64,000 bases of DNA from Vibrio mediterranei (lineage in GTDB: Bacteria > Pseudomonadota > Gammaproteobacteria > Enterobacterales > Vibrionaceae): positions 1 to 64,000 of the forward strand of contig NZ_FLLQ01000002.1 of assembly GCF_900088415.1 (NCBI RefSeq), read 5' to 3'. Below, one piece after another: positions 33,854 through 43,365 of the stretch. The position numbers and the translations under genes are program-made. The number at the start of each line of letters is the position of its first letter. Within the stretch, counting starts at the first letter, position 1. The notes beneath the pieces are model-generated. The model did no database searches. It was not told where the DNA came from and was given only the letters and a program-made list of their open reading frames with translations.

Positions 33854-34531
33854 TCATAATAGATCAAGAACCGTTTTGCCTTCACCGTAAGCGCCATGCC
33901 AATCACTCATAAAGCCAGCGACACCAGAATCGGTTAACGGATGAACAAGCAATTGGTCAAACACATCTGGTGCAATCGTAACGGACTGAACCCCTGCTTT
34001 TGCCACTTCATGGACTTGTTGAACATTTTTAAATGAAGCAGCAAGTACTTTTGCATCTAGATTATAGACATCAATTAGGTGGGCCATTTCAGCCGCAACC
34101 AACGTGCCATCACCACAGATGTTGTCCAAGCGGTTCACATAAGGAGCAAGGAATTCAGCACCTGCCATAGCGGCCATCAATGCTTGCTGCGGAGTCAAAA
34201 TCGCCGTTGCAGTAATTCGAATACCTTCAGCGCTGATCAGCTTCATCGCTTTAATACCTTGCGGTGTCACCGGCACTTTAATAATGATTTCAGGGTCAAG
34301 CTTACGCAGTGCCTTTGCTTCTTCCAGCATCACCTCTGCAGTGTCACCTACCACCTGAGCATGAAGCATACGCTCAGAGCCAATTAACTCACGAATATCC
34401 AAAATGATATCGCGCAGTGAACGGTTTTCTTTTGCGATGATCGTTGGATTGGTCGTCACACCCGCAATCGGATACAGGTCTACCGCTTTCTTAATCGCAT
34501 CTAAATTGGCGGTATCTAACATATAAATCAT
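33854..34531 (-). CDS. fsaB: Fructose-6-phosphate aldolase family (FsaB-like)
   Basis: A 225-residue protein of the small transaldolase family. The Schiff-base Lys is in IIIKVPVTPQGIKAM, the opening is MIYMLDTANLDAIKK, and YVNRLDNICGDG and SFKNVQQVHEVA are conserved. The start at 34531 has GGAGAT upstream. Known FSA enzymes split fructose-6-phosphate weakly; in E. coli, FsaA and FsaB cleave 1-deoxyfructose-6-phosphate to glyceraldehyde-3-phosphate and hydroxyacetone. Lying downstream of pflD, it most likely has this second role here. Confidence 0.88.
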   Translation of the reverse strand: MIYMLDTANLDAIKKAVDLYPIAGVTTNPTIIAKENRSLRDIILDIRELIGSERMLHAQVVGDTAEVMLEEAKALRKLDPEIIIKVPVTPQGIKAMKLISAEGIRITATAILTPQQALMAAMAGAEFLAPYVNRLDNICGDGTLVAAEMAHLIDVYNLDAKVLAASFKNVQQVHEVAKAGVQSVTIAPDVFDQLLVHPLTDSGVAGFMSDWHGAYGEGKTVLDLL

Positions 34532-34595
34532 GGTACATCTCCAATAACTTTCACTAGTCACGACGCTCTCTCATTTCGGTTCGTCGTTTACTTTT

Positions 34596-35453
34596 TTAAT
34601 AACCAAATTCTTTTAAACACTGAGTAATGGCTTGTTTACTCTCAGTAAAGCAGATGCCCTGTGCCGCGAGCTTACTCGTGTCTAAACGAACATCACGTGT
34701 CTTAGGCGCATCGCATTGCACCAATATGTCCGGCAAACGCTGCTCTAATTTGAGTTCCGTCAGAATATGCTCGGCAATGTCATAACGACTCGCGTCATTG
34801 TGCGCGCCGGTATGATAGGTGCCATAAGGGATGTCAAAGATCTTAGTAAACTGCTCGATAAGCTCGTGCACATAGGTTAAACCTCGGAACTCATTACCAC
34901 GTTCGTACATCACTCCCCCTTTGAATAAGGTTTGAATGGCATTCCAAACCACATTAGGATTGATCGTGGTGTTTCTTTCAGGCAACCCAAACAACCACGT
35001 GAACCTCAACACCCACATTTCTGGCAGAATGCTCGCTAACTCTCGCTCTGCTTCCAGTTTGTTCTGACCATAAACGGTGTCAGGAACCGGGATTGATTGT
35101 TCTGTGTAAGGACCCGCTTCAGAGTTACCATTGAAAACTTGCTCAGTAGATATGAATACCAGCTTCGCGCCAACTTGCTTACATGCTTTGGCGACATTGA
35201 TTGCACCTTGGACATTCACTTTATGAGCAACTTCAGGATGCTCATTACAAAAATCCGTTACAGCAATAGCAGCAGCGTGAATCACGAAATCAGGCTGAAA
35301 TTCGGTAAATATCTGGTTAACGGCGCTGTTATCAGTGATATCCAGTTGCGCAACGTCCGTCCCTTTAATCTCAAATTCACCTTGGTAACGATTTATAAAT
35401 CGAGTACCAAAAAAACCACCCGCTCCTGTAATCAAAATTCGTTTCTTGCTCAT
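34596..35453 (-). CDS. RmlD-like NAD(P)-dependent SDR
   Basis: A 285-residue extended short-chain dehydrogenase. It has ILITGAGGFFGTRF (nucleotide loop), FVIHAAAIAVTDFCNEHP, LVFISTEQVFNG and YGQNKLEAER, the YxxxK catalytic pair. The layout is that of dTDP-4-dehydrorhamnose reductases. GGAGG lies just before the ATG. It is set between fsaB and pflC with gaps of 2-64 bases, so it belongs to the operon, but E. coli has no counterpart in its pflD locus. It may process a sugar or hydroxyacetone-like product. Confidence 0.78.
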   Translation of the reverse strand: MSKKRILITGAGGFFGTRFINRYQGEFEIKGTDVAQLDITDNSAVNQIFTEFQPDFVIHAAAIAVTDFCNEHPEVAHKVNVQGAINVAKACKQVGAKLVFISTEQVFNGNSEAGPYTEQSIPVPDTVYGQNKLEAERELASILPEMWVLRFTWLFGLPERNTTINPNVVWNAIQTLFKGGVMYERGNEFRGLTYVHELIEQFTKIFDIPYGTYHTGAHNDASRYDIAEHILTELKLEQRLPDILVQCDAPKTRDVRLDTSKLAAQGICFTESKQAITQCLKEFGY

Positions 35454-35455
35454 GT

Positions 35456-36343
35456 CTAGCCTCCTATGACGACGTTATATCCATGCGCTTCGACATGGCG
35501 CTGAATCGCATCAATTTCTTGTTTTGTCGGTACTGGGGTGTCTTTCATGGTGTAGTGCATCCCCAATGTGTCGTATTTATTTGAGCCAAATTGATGAAAT
35601 GGCAATAAGTGGACCTCTTCAATATCGTAAGGAGCAATAAAGCCAAGTACCCTATCAACATTAATGAGATCCAGGGTGTAGCCTGGTATTAGCGGTAATC
35701 TGGGGATGACCTTGCAAGGTTTGGCCATTAACGTCTTGAAGCTTTCGAGCACCTTATCCAGATTAATGCCGATGATCTCCTTAGCTCTGACCTCATCCAT
35801 CAACTTGAAATCAAACAGAATTTCATCGCAATATTGAGCCATATCGCTCAACTGCTTACTATTTCCATGTCCTGAGGTTTCAATCGCCGTTTTGTATCCC
35901 AGTCTTCTTAGCTGCTTTAGAAGTTCGATGCAAAATCTGCCATGCACCAGAATCTCACCACCAGACAAGGTGACGCCACCGCCTGATGTTTGATAGAACA
36001 CATCATCTTTAGCAATTTCTTTTACCAGCTCTTCAATAGTGACGTCATAACCTACTTGTTCAAACGCACCACTTGGACACTCATCCGCGTCCTGCTCGCA
36101 AACATCACAGTGTAAGCACTTGGCTTCCCTGCGAATGTTTACCAAATCAATCGAACGTGACTCTGGGTTAGCACACCAAGGACATTTCAAAGGACAGCCT
36201 TTAAAAAAGACCACGGTACGAATACCTTCACCATCATTTAACGAGTATCGCTGGATGTTAAATACTCGCGCTTTGAGCTGGGGCGCACTAAACTCCCCAG
36301 ATTCTGAACAACCCGTTTCGCTCGTTTGGCAATTACAGCTCAT
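35456..36343 (-). CDS. pflC: Glycyl-radical enzyme activase (PflC-like)
   Basis: A radical SAM enzyme that installs the glycyl radical on PflD. The [4Fe-4S] motif CPLKCPWC lies in VVFFKGCPLKCPWCANPES. A ferredoxin-like insert with further Cys (CLHCDVCEQDADECP) follows, as in activases of the PflC/CutD branch. The frame is open to 36391, but I start at 36343, which overlaps the end of pflD by only eleven bases; a Cys-rich N terminus (MSCNCQTSETGC) is then included. It is translationally coupled to pflD. Confidence 0.88.
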   Translation of the reverse strand: MSCNCQTSETGCSESGEFSAPQLKARVFNIQRYSLNDGEGIRTVVFFKGCPLKCPWCANPESRSIDLVNIRREAKCLHCDVCEQDADECPSGAFEQVGYDVTIEELVKEIAKDDVFYQTSGGGVTLSGGEILVHGRFCIELLKQLRRLGYKTAIETSGHGNSKQLSDMAQYCDEILFDFKLMDEVRAKEIIGINLDKVLESFKTLMAKPCKVIPRLPLIPGYTLDLINVDRVLGFIAPYDIEEVHLLPFHQFGSNKYDTLGMHYTMKDTPVPTKQEIDAIQRHVEAHGYNVVIGG

Positions 36344-38645
36344 GAGCGGTTCTTCGGATAATGTCATCTTGAATTTCTTTCGATAGTTCAACGAAGAAAG
36401 CGCTATAACCGGCTACTCGCACCACCAATCCTGCGTAATCTTCGGGCTTTTCTTGCGCCTTACGTAACGTGTCTGCATTCAATACATTGAACTGAATGTG
36501 TTGCAGCTTGAGCTTCATAAATGCTCGTAAGAAATCCCCTAACTTGGTAATGCCCTGCTCTCCCTCTAGGGTTGATGGCGTGAACTTCACATTGAGCAAG
36601 CTACCATTCGACAGTAAGTAGTTATCCAGCTTACTGACCGATTTCAGTACCGCAGTCGGGCCTTGCTGATCTTTGCCCAACATAGGAGATAGGCCACCAT
36701 CAGCCAATTGCTCACCAGCCAATCTTCCATCTGGTGTCGCACCAACCACAGCACCAAGAGGAACATGAGCAGATACCGTGTATGACCCCGGAGTAAAATA
36801 GCCACCACGAGGGTTTTGGTAAGTTTCGACTTCTTTACAGAACAGTCTTAACAAGTCAGCACCCAACGCATCCACTTCATCGATATCGTTGCCATATTTT
36901 TCGTAGCGGTTCATCAGACGAGCACGAACTCGTTCGCCCTCCTTACCTTCGAAGTTAGATTCAAGAACCGCGATAAACTCCGCAAAGTTCATGCGATTTT
37001 CTTCAAATACAAAACGCTTTAACGCCATTAACGAATCAGAAAGGTTGGCAATCCCAATCCCTTGCACACCAGAGAAATTATAACGACCACCACCATAGGT
37101 AATGTCCTTCCCATTCTTGATACAGTCGCTAATGAACGAGGACAATAGTGGAACAGGAGCCCAGTCACGATGCCCCACATCACAGATGTTTGACCCTTCA
37201 ACCATTAGCTGCACATACTGGCAAATGTCGGTGCGAATCTCAGCGAGTAATGTTTCAAAACTGACGTCTTGATTGCCCTTATTGCGCTTAAGTACCAATT
37301 CCATGACCTTAAGCAGGTTAAACATCGCTATGTCATGCAGCCCATAGGTTTTCCCCGGAATCGACAGCTCCACACAGCCCACGACAGAATAATCACGCGC
37401 ATCTTCCAAAGAGACACCACGATTCAAAAACGCCGGCACCACTACTTCATCATTGAATATTTGCGGAATACCTGTGCCTAAACGAATGGTTTCTGCGGTT
37501 TTATTGAGAAACGCACGGTCAATGAATTCGTTAACTCGAACACCAAGGTTTGGCTGCGGTAGTTGCACGCTTTGGTACGCATCAAGGCAGAGTGTTGACA
37601 GTGTATTAACTGCGCTACGCCCATTTTCAGTCAGACCGCCGAGCAAGATGGTATAACCGGTTGGAAAGCCAGCAAAAAACTTAGCACTGCTGGATGAACG
37701 CAGTAGGACAATGTCGTTTGTTTTGACCCACAAACTCTCAAGCAGCTCTTGCAAAAACGCAGGAGATTCACCGTTGGCGATAGAGTCCTGATAAAACGGC
37801 ATCATATATTGATCAAAACGCCCAAGAGATAGTGAACTCGCATTCGACTCATACTGAAGAATGATATTCATATACCAGAACAGCTGACACGCCTCATAAA
37901 AACCTTGCGGTTTTTGTGTGGCGACTTTGCCAGAGATACCTGCAATACGAATTAACTCTGCCGCCCTAACGGGACACTCGCACTCAGCGGCCATCTGTTT
38001 GGCTAACGCTTCGTAACGACGAATATGTCTAGTTGAGGCTTGCAGTAGAATCAGTACCGATTGATAAAACTCGTTGTCACTATTAACGGTTGCTAGCGTA
38101 GACATGTCATCGGTCAATGCACCTAACCCGTTTTCAAGTAAGCGATCAAAGTCGATAATGATGTGGCCTTGACCTTTATCGGTTTGGTTAACACTGAATA
38201 CTTTCTCGGACACCGCTTGTTTGACGTTTTCAGGAATCTGAGCGTTGATAAAATCTTTCATAGAACGCTCGGACCAGTAACTCAGCAGCTTCTTTTTATA
38301 GACTACTTTATCTTCTTCAGAGATATAGAACTTATCCTGTGGGCGTGATTCAAAGACATCTAACTCTTTATCAATCCAATAAGGATCCATTTCTGGTGAG
38401 ACAATACCAGAACGCGGCTTGATGGTGCGGTTTCCGGCAATCAGTTCATCATCACGAATCGATATCGCAACATTATCCAAAACGTGTGCTGTTGCCTTTG
38501 CTCGGCGGATAAGCGTATGTTCCCCTTCCGTCTGCTGGTGGCTCTCGGTATACAGTAGCGCACGTTCTAGAGAGATTTCACGTTGAGCTTCAAACAGGGC
38601 GGACTTTAATCGAGTAATTCTTTCGGTGCTCACAATAGGCTCCAT
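36333..38645 (-). CDS. pflD: Glycyl radical enzyme, PflD-like (probable anhydrosugar-phosphate lyase)
   Basis: A 770-residue glycyl radical enzyme, close to E. coli PflD (765). The active-site Cys and Glu are in VVGCVELSIPG (about residue 423), and the radical Gly is in VVRVAGYSAFF (about 745). E. coli PflD opens 1,5-anhydromannitol-6-phosphate and YbiW opens the glucitol isomer, both giving 1-deoxyfructose-6-phosphate. Gene order with frwBC, ptsA, pflC and fsaB matches the E. coli pflD locus, so that reaction is the best guess; the active site cannot be distinguished from YbiW by eye. The enzyme works only without oxygen. Confidence 0.85.
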   Translation of the reverse strand: MEPIVSTERITRLKSALFEAQREISLERALLYTESHQQTEGEHTLIRRAKATAHVLDNVAISIRDDELIAGNRTIKPRSGIVSPEMDPYWIDKELDVFESRPQDKFYISEEDKVVYKKKLLSYWSERSMKDFINAQIPENVKQAVSEKVFSVNQTDKGQGHIIIDFDRLLENGLGALTDDMSTLATVNSDNEFYQSVLILLQASTRHIRRYEALAKQMAAECECPVRAAELIRIAGISGKVATQKPQGFYEACQLFWYMNIILQYESNASSLSLGRFDQYMMPFYQDSIANGESPAFLQELLESLWVKTNDIVLLRSSSSAKFFAGFPTGYTILLGGLTENGRSAVNTLSTLCLDAYQSVQLPQPNLGVRVNEFIDRAFLNKTAETIRLGTGIPQIFNDEVVVPAFLNRGVSLEDARDYSVVGCVELSIPGKTYGLHDIAMFNLLKVMELVLKRNKGNQDVSFETLLAEIRTDICQYVQLMVEGSNICDVGHRDWAPVPLLSSFISDCIKNGKDITYGGGRYNFSGVQGIGIANLSDSLMALKRFVFEENRMNFAEFIAVLESNFEGKEGERVRARLMNRYEKYGNDIDEVDALGADLLRLFCKEVETYQNPRGGYFTPGSYTVSAHVPLGAVVGATPDGRLAGEQLADGGLSPMLGKDQQGPTAVLKSVSKLDNYLLSNGSLLNVKFTPSTLEGEQGITKLGDFLRAFMKLKLQHIQFNVLNADTLRKAQEKPEDYAGLVVRVAGYSAFFVELSKEIQDDIIRRTAHEL

Positions 38646-38765
38646 TATTATTGTCTATTGCCACTGATGGGCATTTTCTTGATTCATAACAGAGTCACTT
38701 TCGATAACGCTTGAAGAAAGTAACTGTGCTATGAAGGCTCCCTCGTGTTAAGGGAACCTGACTGG

Positions 38766-39089
38766 TTATGCTGTCGCTTTCTCTAAGTGAGCTTCAATCT
38801 TGCTCATCACAGCATCTGCACGCTTGACGGCATCACTCACGCCGATACGAACAATAGTTTTGCCCTTGAATCGATCCTCATTCTTGATACCGATATCCTT
38901 AGTTAGAATCACGATGTCAGCTTGAGCGACCTCTTCTGCTGTCAGCTCATTTTCAATACCAATTGATCCCTGAGTTTCAACTTTGCAATTCCAACCTTTT
39001 GCTTTTGCTGCTGACTCTACGGCTTCCGCCGCCATGTAGGTATGCGCTACGCCAGATGGGCACGCTGTAACTGCTACGATATTAGTCAT
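38766..39089 (-). CDS. frwB: PTS fructose-type EIIB component (FrwB-like)
   Basis: A 107-residue EIIB. The phosphocysteine is in VAVTACPSGVAHTYMAAEA, followed by VETQGSIGIEN. The start at 39089 is supported by an AGGTG site; the upstream GTG is in frame but too early. It lies between frwC and pflD on the same strand. It should receive phosphate from the EIIA domain of PtsA and pass it to the sugar carried by FrwC. It shares the TAC-SGVAHTYMAAE core with the FrwD-like protein at 33417 but is a separate gene. Confidence 0.87.
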   Translation of the reverse strand: MTNIVAVTACPSGVAHTYMAAEAVESAAKAKGWNCKVETQGSIGIENELTAEEVAQADIVILTKDIGIKNEDRFKGKTIVRIGVSDAVKRADAVMSKIEAHLEKATA

Positions 39090-39152
39090 AATTTTCACCT
39101 TTATTTTAATGTTCTGTTTTTATTGGATAATATTTAATTCAAAGACTTAGAG

Positions 39153-40226
39153 TTAACCGATTGAGATGTCTAGGTCTAAATCATCAGATTCTTCTTTCTG
39201 CGGCTGTTCTACTTTACGACGAGCTTTAAGAAAGTTAACCAGTAGTGCAGTCACTAAAGAGCCAACACCAAGTGCAATTAGGAAACCAAATCGTCCGTCT
39301 ACAACTGGTAGTACAATCAAACCACCCCATGCTGCGAAACACTCAACACCAAGAATCGCTGCAGTTGATGCGCCTACGGCAGTACCAATCATGATGGAAG
39401 GAAGCACACGAAGTGGATCAGCTGCCGCAAATGGAATAGCACCTTCAGTAATGCCCATTGTTCCCATTAGAATGGACGCACGGCCAGCTTCCTGTTCATC
39501 AGCGGCGTAAAGCTTCTTGTTCAAGAATGTCGCAAGCCCCATGCCCACAGACGGTGTTGCTACCGCAACCGCACTAATACCCGCGACGTTGTAAATGCCT
39601 TCACCCACACAAAGGATGACGAATGCATACGCAACTTTGTTAACTGGACCACCCATATCAAAGGCAATCATTAGGCCCATGATGATAGCGAGTACAACGA
39701 TACTTGAGTCCTGCATACCTTTTAGGAAACCAGTAAGCGCTTCTGTTGCCGCGCCAATTGGCTCACCGATACCCCAAACAATGGCACCTGCGGTAATAAA
39801 TGTACCTATAATTGGAATCACGAAGATTGGCATAATTGAACGAGCAAACGCTGGCACTTTTATCTTCTTCAGATAGAAAACAACAATGCCGCCTAATAGA
39901 CCCGCGAAGATCGCACCGAAGAAACCAGTGTTGTACATGTTTGCGCCAATGAACGCTGCAATTGCAGAAGGCGCAAGCGCTGAGCGGTCAGCAATCGAAT
40001 AACCGATGTAAGCAGCTAGAATGGGAACCATAAGTTGGAAGCCAGCTACACCGATAAAGAATAGGTCGTGCAGCCACGTTCCTTCTTCAGGCACAGCACC
40101 TTCCCCATATAACATGACGGAAGCCGCCAGTAGGATCCCCCCCGCAACTACGAAAGGAATCATGTGAGATACACCTGTCATTAGATGTTGTCTCGTATTT
40201 TTAAGAATTGAGATTAAGTCATTCAT
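39153..40226 (-). CDS. frwC: PTS fructose-type EIIC permease (FrwC-like)
   Basis: A 357-residue inner-membrane permease. MTGVSHMIPFVVAGGILLA, FDMGGPVNKVAYAF and GTMGITEGAIPFAAADP are conserved EIIC-Fru motifs, the last containing the substrate Glu. It imports the sugar while FrwB phosphorylates it. The start at 40226 (MNDLISILKN) follows GGAGAGG; the longer frame upstream is not permease-like. It is the first gene of the minus-strand unit frwC-frwB-pflD-pflC-SDR-fsaB-frwD and diverges from ptsA. Confidence 0.88.
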   Translation of the reverse strand: MNDLISILKNTRQHLMTGVSHMIPFVVAGGILLAASVMLYGEGAVPEEGTWLHDLFFIGVAGFQLMVPILAAYIGYSIADRSALAPSAIAAFIGANMYNTGFFGAIFAGLLGGIVVFYLKKIKVPAFARSIMPIFVIPIIGTFITAGAIVWGIGEPIGAATEALTGFLKGMQDSSIVVLAIIMGLMIAFDMGGPVNKVAYAFVILCVGEGIYNVAGISAVAVATPSVGMGLATFLNKKLYAADEQEAGRASILMGTMGITEGAIPFAAADPLRVLPSIMIGTAVGASTAAILGVECFAAWGGLIVLPVVDGRFGFLIALGVGSLVTALLVNFLKARRKVEQPQKEESDDLDLDISIG

Positions 40227-40396
40227 TGACCTCTCCTTTGAGTACATAAGTATTAAAATTTTTATTAAAGGAAGTACTTCTTTTGTATTTATTGGCTCAC
40301 GTTTCTGATTAAGCTTCAGAGAAACTCCATCTCTACAGCACAGGGTTATAATAGTGAGCAAATGTGCTAACCAGTTAGAGGACAAAACTGCTTTTT

Positions 40397-40412
40397 ACTG
40401 GATATTTGTTAG
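40397..40412. promoter_or_regulatory. Candidate AraC-regulator operator, copy 2
   Basis: ACTGGATATTTGTTAG, upstream of frwC. It matches the copy between phyH and araC at all but one of its 16 bases. Confidence 0.55.
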
Positions 40413-40600
40413 ATGCAGCGTGAATATTGATCTTGAGCACACTTTACTAGCACTTTTATCAAAAGATCCAAAGAAACAATATAAACAACTGTTATTAAAA
40501 GATTAGTTAGACATAAAACACTGGCGTGCCTTTTATAAAGCTTGATTAAAGTCACATACTAAACTGTATTTTTGAACGGTATCACAAACAGCCCATCACC

Positions 40601-40616
40601 TTACAAATATCCAGTT
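40601..40616. promoter_or_regulatory. Candidate AraC-regulator operator, copy 3 (reverse)
   Basis: TTACAAATATCCAGTT, the reverse complement of AACTGGATATTTGTAA, upstream of ptsA. It faces the opposite way to copy 2, as the two transcripts do. Confidence 0.55.
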
Positions 40617-40712
40617 TTTAGCACTTTTATCCAATAGTCCACACGGTGCTTTTTGTTAAAGTTGTAGACATAAATGACTAATAACAAATTCGAAACTAAG
40701 GACTAAACCCCT

Positions 40713-43214
40713 ATGAGAAGTTTTACCTTTTCTTGTGAGCTACCCAATGGTGTTCACGCAAGACCAGCGGGTCATGTAGAAACCCTTTGTAATCAATACC
40801 TATCTAACATTGAGTGGCAGAACGAACGTACTGGTCTATCTGGAAATGCAAAAAGTGTGTTGTCTTTAATAGGGACAGACACACTACTCGGTGACACATG
40901 TATGATCACCATAGACGGCGAGGATGAGGAGTCTGCTCTGGAAGCTATACAGAACTTTATTGCGAATGAGTTTCCACATTGCGATTCTCCACTAGAACAA
41001 ACACACGCTAATGAAGAACAGCAACCACTACCACGTAACTTATCCAACCTCACGGAAGGAGCGATTCGTGCAACTTCCGTGAGCAGTGGGATTGGCCGTG
41101 GCGTCGTGGTTAAAGTAGGTGCAATCAACTTTGATCAACTGCCCTACCTTCCTGAAACAAGAGCACTTGAAGAAGAAAAGTCTGAACTAAAAAGCGGTCT
41201 CGCTCAGCTTTCTAAGGCCATTGAAGTGCAAGCCAACACATCAGTAGATACGGAAAGCGAAGTGCTTGCCGCGCATCTATCTATATTGAGGGATGAGTTT
41301 TTCGCACAACAACTGAATACTAATCTCGTAGAAGGAAGAAGCTGCGCCCAGGCAGTGGTCGCTACCGCAAAACACTATGCAGAGCAACTACAGAAATCTT
41401 CCAGCCAGTACCTTCGTGAGCGTGAACTCGACATTCGAGATGTTTGCTTCCAATTACTGCAAACAATCTACGGTGACGAACATTACACCAGCCAACTCAC
41501 GCTGACTGAACCCTCTATCTGTATGGCTGAGGACCTCACCCCTAGTCAGTTCTTAGAGCTGGATAAGTCACTGTTAAAAGGTTTGGTTTTGACCCATGGT
41601 GGCAGCACATCTCACACGGTTATTCTTGCTCGCTCTTTTGGTATTCCAACAGTTGTTGGAATGAAAGATGGTGCGTTGGAGGCCGAGATCGGCCAAGAGG
41701 TTTATCTTGATGCCAATTTAGGTGCAATCGTCACCGACCTAACTGAACCTGTGGTTCGTTACTACGAACAAGAAAACCGAATCATCAATACGGTTCGAGA
41801 GCGCCAGGCTGCGTTCAAAGATACACAGGGTATGACACAAGATGGAAAAAAACTTGAAGTTGCAGCGAACATCGCCCATTCCGTAGAAGCAAAATCAGCA
41901 TTTGACTCGGGAGCAGAAGCCATCGGTTTATTCCGTACCGAGATGCTATACATGGATCGCAAAAGTGCGCCGAAAGAAGATGAGCTCTACAACATATTCT
42001 GCCAAGCACTGGATGCAGCTTCAGGTCGTGCGATCATCGTTCGTACTATCGACATCGGCGGCGATAAACCAGTTGACTACCTCAATATCCCTAGAGAAAA
42101 CAACCCATTCCTTGGCTACCGCGCTGTACGTATCTACGAAGAGTTTATTGACCTATTTAAAACCCAACTAAGAGCTATTCTGCGTGCGTCGGCACATGGT
42201 CCGCTAAAGATAATGATTCCAATGATTTCTTCGATGGAGGAGATTTTATGGGTCAAAGACATTCTTGCTGAGATTCGCCAAGAACTCCGTAAAGAACAGG
42301 TTCCGTTCGATGAAAAAATCCCGCTTGGCATTATGATGGAAGTTCCTTCTGTAGCCTTTATCATCGATCAATGTTGTGAAGAAGTGGATTTCTTCTCCAT
42401 CGGCTCTAACGACCTAACTCAATATTTGATGGCCGTTGATCGTGACAATGAAAAAGTAACGAAACACTACAACAGTCTAAATCCAGCATTCTTGAGAACG
42501 CTAGACCACGTCGTCAATGAAGTGCATCGTCATGGTAAATGGATTGGACTGTGTGGGGAGCTTGGCGCTAAAGGCTCAGTATTGCCCCTACTCGTTGGTC
42601 TAGGGCTTGATGAAATCAGCATGAGCGCACCAAGCATTGCTGCGACCAAGGAACGCATTTCCAAACTAGATAGCCGAGAATGTCGACAGTTGTTAAACAA
42701 AGCAATGCAATGCCGTACGCCATTGGAAGTAGAGCATCTACTTGCGCAGTTCCGTATGGCACAAACCGAAGCGCCACTGATTTCAGAAGATTGTATCAAG
42801 CTTGATCTCGACCTGCGTAGCAAAGAGGAAGTGATTAAGACACTCGCTGACAATCTATTCCTAACAGGACGTTGCCGTTATCCGAATAAATTGGCGGACG
42901 ATCTTTGGGCTCGAGAAGATGTGTTCTCAACCGGTCTAGGCTTTGGCTTTGCTATCCCTCATACCAAGAGTGAACACATTGAGCAATCAGCGGTGAGCGT
43001 ATGCCGTCTAGCGAAGCCTATTCAATGGGGCGATGAAGAGGCGCAATTTGTCATCATGTTGACGCTGAACAAACACGCAGCCGGCGACCAACATATGAAG
43101 ATCTTCTCTAAGTTGGCACGTAAAATTATGCATGCCGAATTTCGTGATGCCTTGTTTAACGCCCAATCGAGCAGTGAAATAGAACAGAAACTCATGACGG
43201 AGCTAGAGCTATAG
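40713..43214 (+). CDS. ptsA: PTS multiphosphoryl transfer protein, HPr-EI-EIIA(Fru) fusion
   Basis: 833 residues, the length of E. coli PtsA. An HPr domain (1-90, His15 in NGVHARPAG) is followed by enzyme I (about 115-680, active His in THGGSTSHTVILA, PEP site FFSIGSNDLTQYLMA) and a fructose-type EIIA (about 690-833, active His in FGFAIPHTKS). One protein can thus carry phosphate from PEP to the EIIB partners FrwB/FrwD without the general PTS enzymes. It is divergent from frwC and ends at a strong terminator. Confidence 0.93.
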   Translation: MRSFTFSCELPNGVHARPAGHVETLCNQYLSNIEWQNERTGLSGNAKSVLSLIGTDTLLGDTCMITIDGEDEESALEAIQNFIANEFPHCDSPLEQTHANEEQQPLPRNLSNLTEGAIRATSVSSGIGRGVVVKVGAINFDQLPYLPETRALEEEKSELKSGLAQLSKAIEVQANTSVDTESEVLAAHLSILRDEFFAQQLNTNLVEGRSCAQAVVATAKHYAEQLQKSSSQYLRERELDIRDVCFQLLQTIYGDEHYTSQLTLTEPSICMAEDLTPSQFLELDKSLLKGLVLTHGGSTSHTVILARSFGIPTVVGMKDGALEAEIGQEVYLDANLGAIVTDLTEPVVRYYEQENRIINTVRERQAAFKDTQGMTQDGKKLEVAANIAHSVEAKSAFDSGAEAIGLFRTEMLYMDRKSAPKEDELYNIFCQALDAASGRAIIVRTIDIGGDKPVDYLNIPRENNPFLGYRAVRIYEEFIDLFKTQLRAILRASAHGPLKIMIPMISSMEEILWVKDILAEIRQELRKEQVPFDEKIPLGIMMEVPSVAFIIDQCCEEVDFFSIGSNDLTQYLMAVDRDNEKVTKHYNSLNPAFLRTLDHVVNEVHRHGKWIGLCGELGAKGSVLPLLVGLGLDEISMSAPSIAATKERISKLDSRECRQLLNKAMQCRTPLEVEHLLAQFRMAQTEAPLISEDCIKLDLDLRSKEEVIKTLADNLFLTGRCRYPNKLADDLWAREDVFSTGLGFGFAIPHTKSEHIEQSAVSVCRLAKPIQWGDEEAQFVIMLTLNKHAAGDQHMKIFSKLARKIMHAEFRDALFNAQSSSEIEQKLMTELEL

Positions 43215-43299
43215 TCCCCAATTCCAAATGGAAGTAAGAAGGATTCAAAACCTTCTCACCTCGGACTTGGGCTGACTACTTGTTCGGTTCCAAGTTTTT

Positions 43300-43343
43300 G
43301 GCGAAGTAACCATCATTCGTGTCCAGTGTTACTTCGCCCTTTT
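43300..43343 (+). terminator. Terminator after ptsA
   Basis: GGCGAAGTAAC (43300-43310) pairs with GTTACTTCGCC (43328-43338), followed by CTTTTTCGTTTT. It separates ptsA from the UPF0303 gene; partial read-through could link them. Confidence 0.85.
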
Positions 43344-43365
43344 TCGTTTTAGAAAGGAGCGGAAT

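Larger units (their letters stand above)
40227..40712. promoter_or_regulatory. Divergent frwC-ptsA regulatory region
   Basis: A 486-base gap with two copies of ACTGGATATTTGT (40397-40412 forward, 40601-40616 reverse), each followed some 35-50 bases or a few bases later by TAGCACTTTTATC (40448-40460 and 40619-40631). The symmetric arrangement fits control of both operons by the locus AraC regulator. Promoter hexamers were not assigned. Confidence 0.6.
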
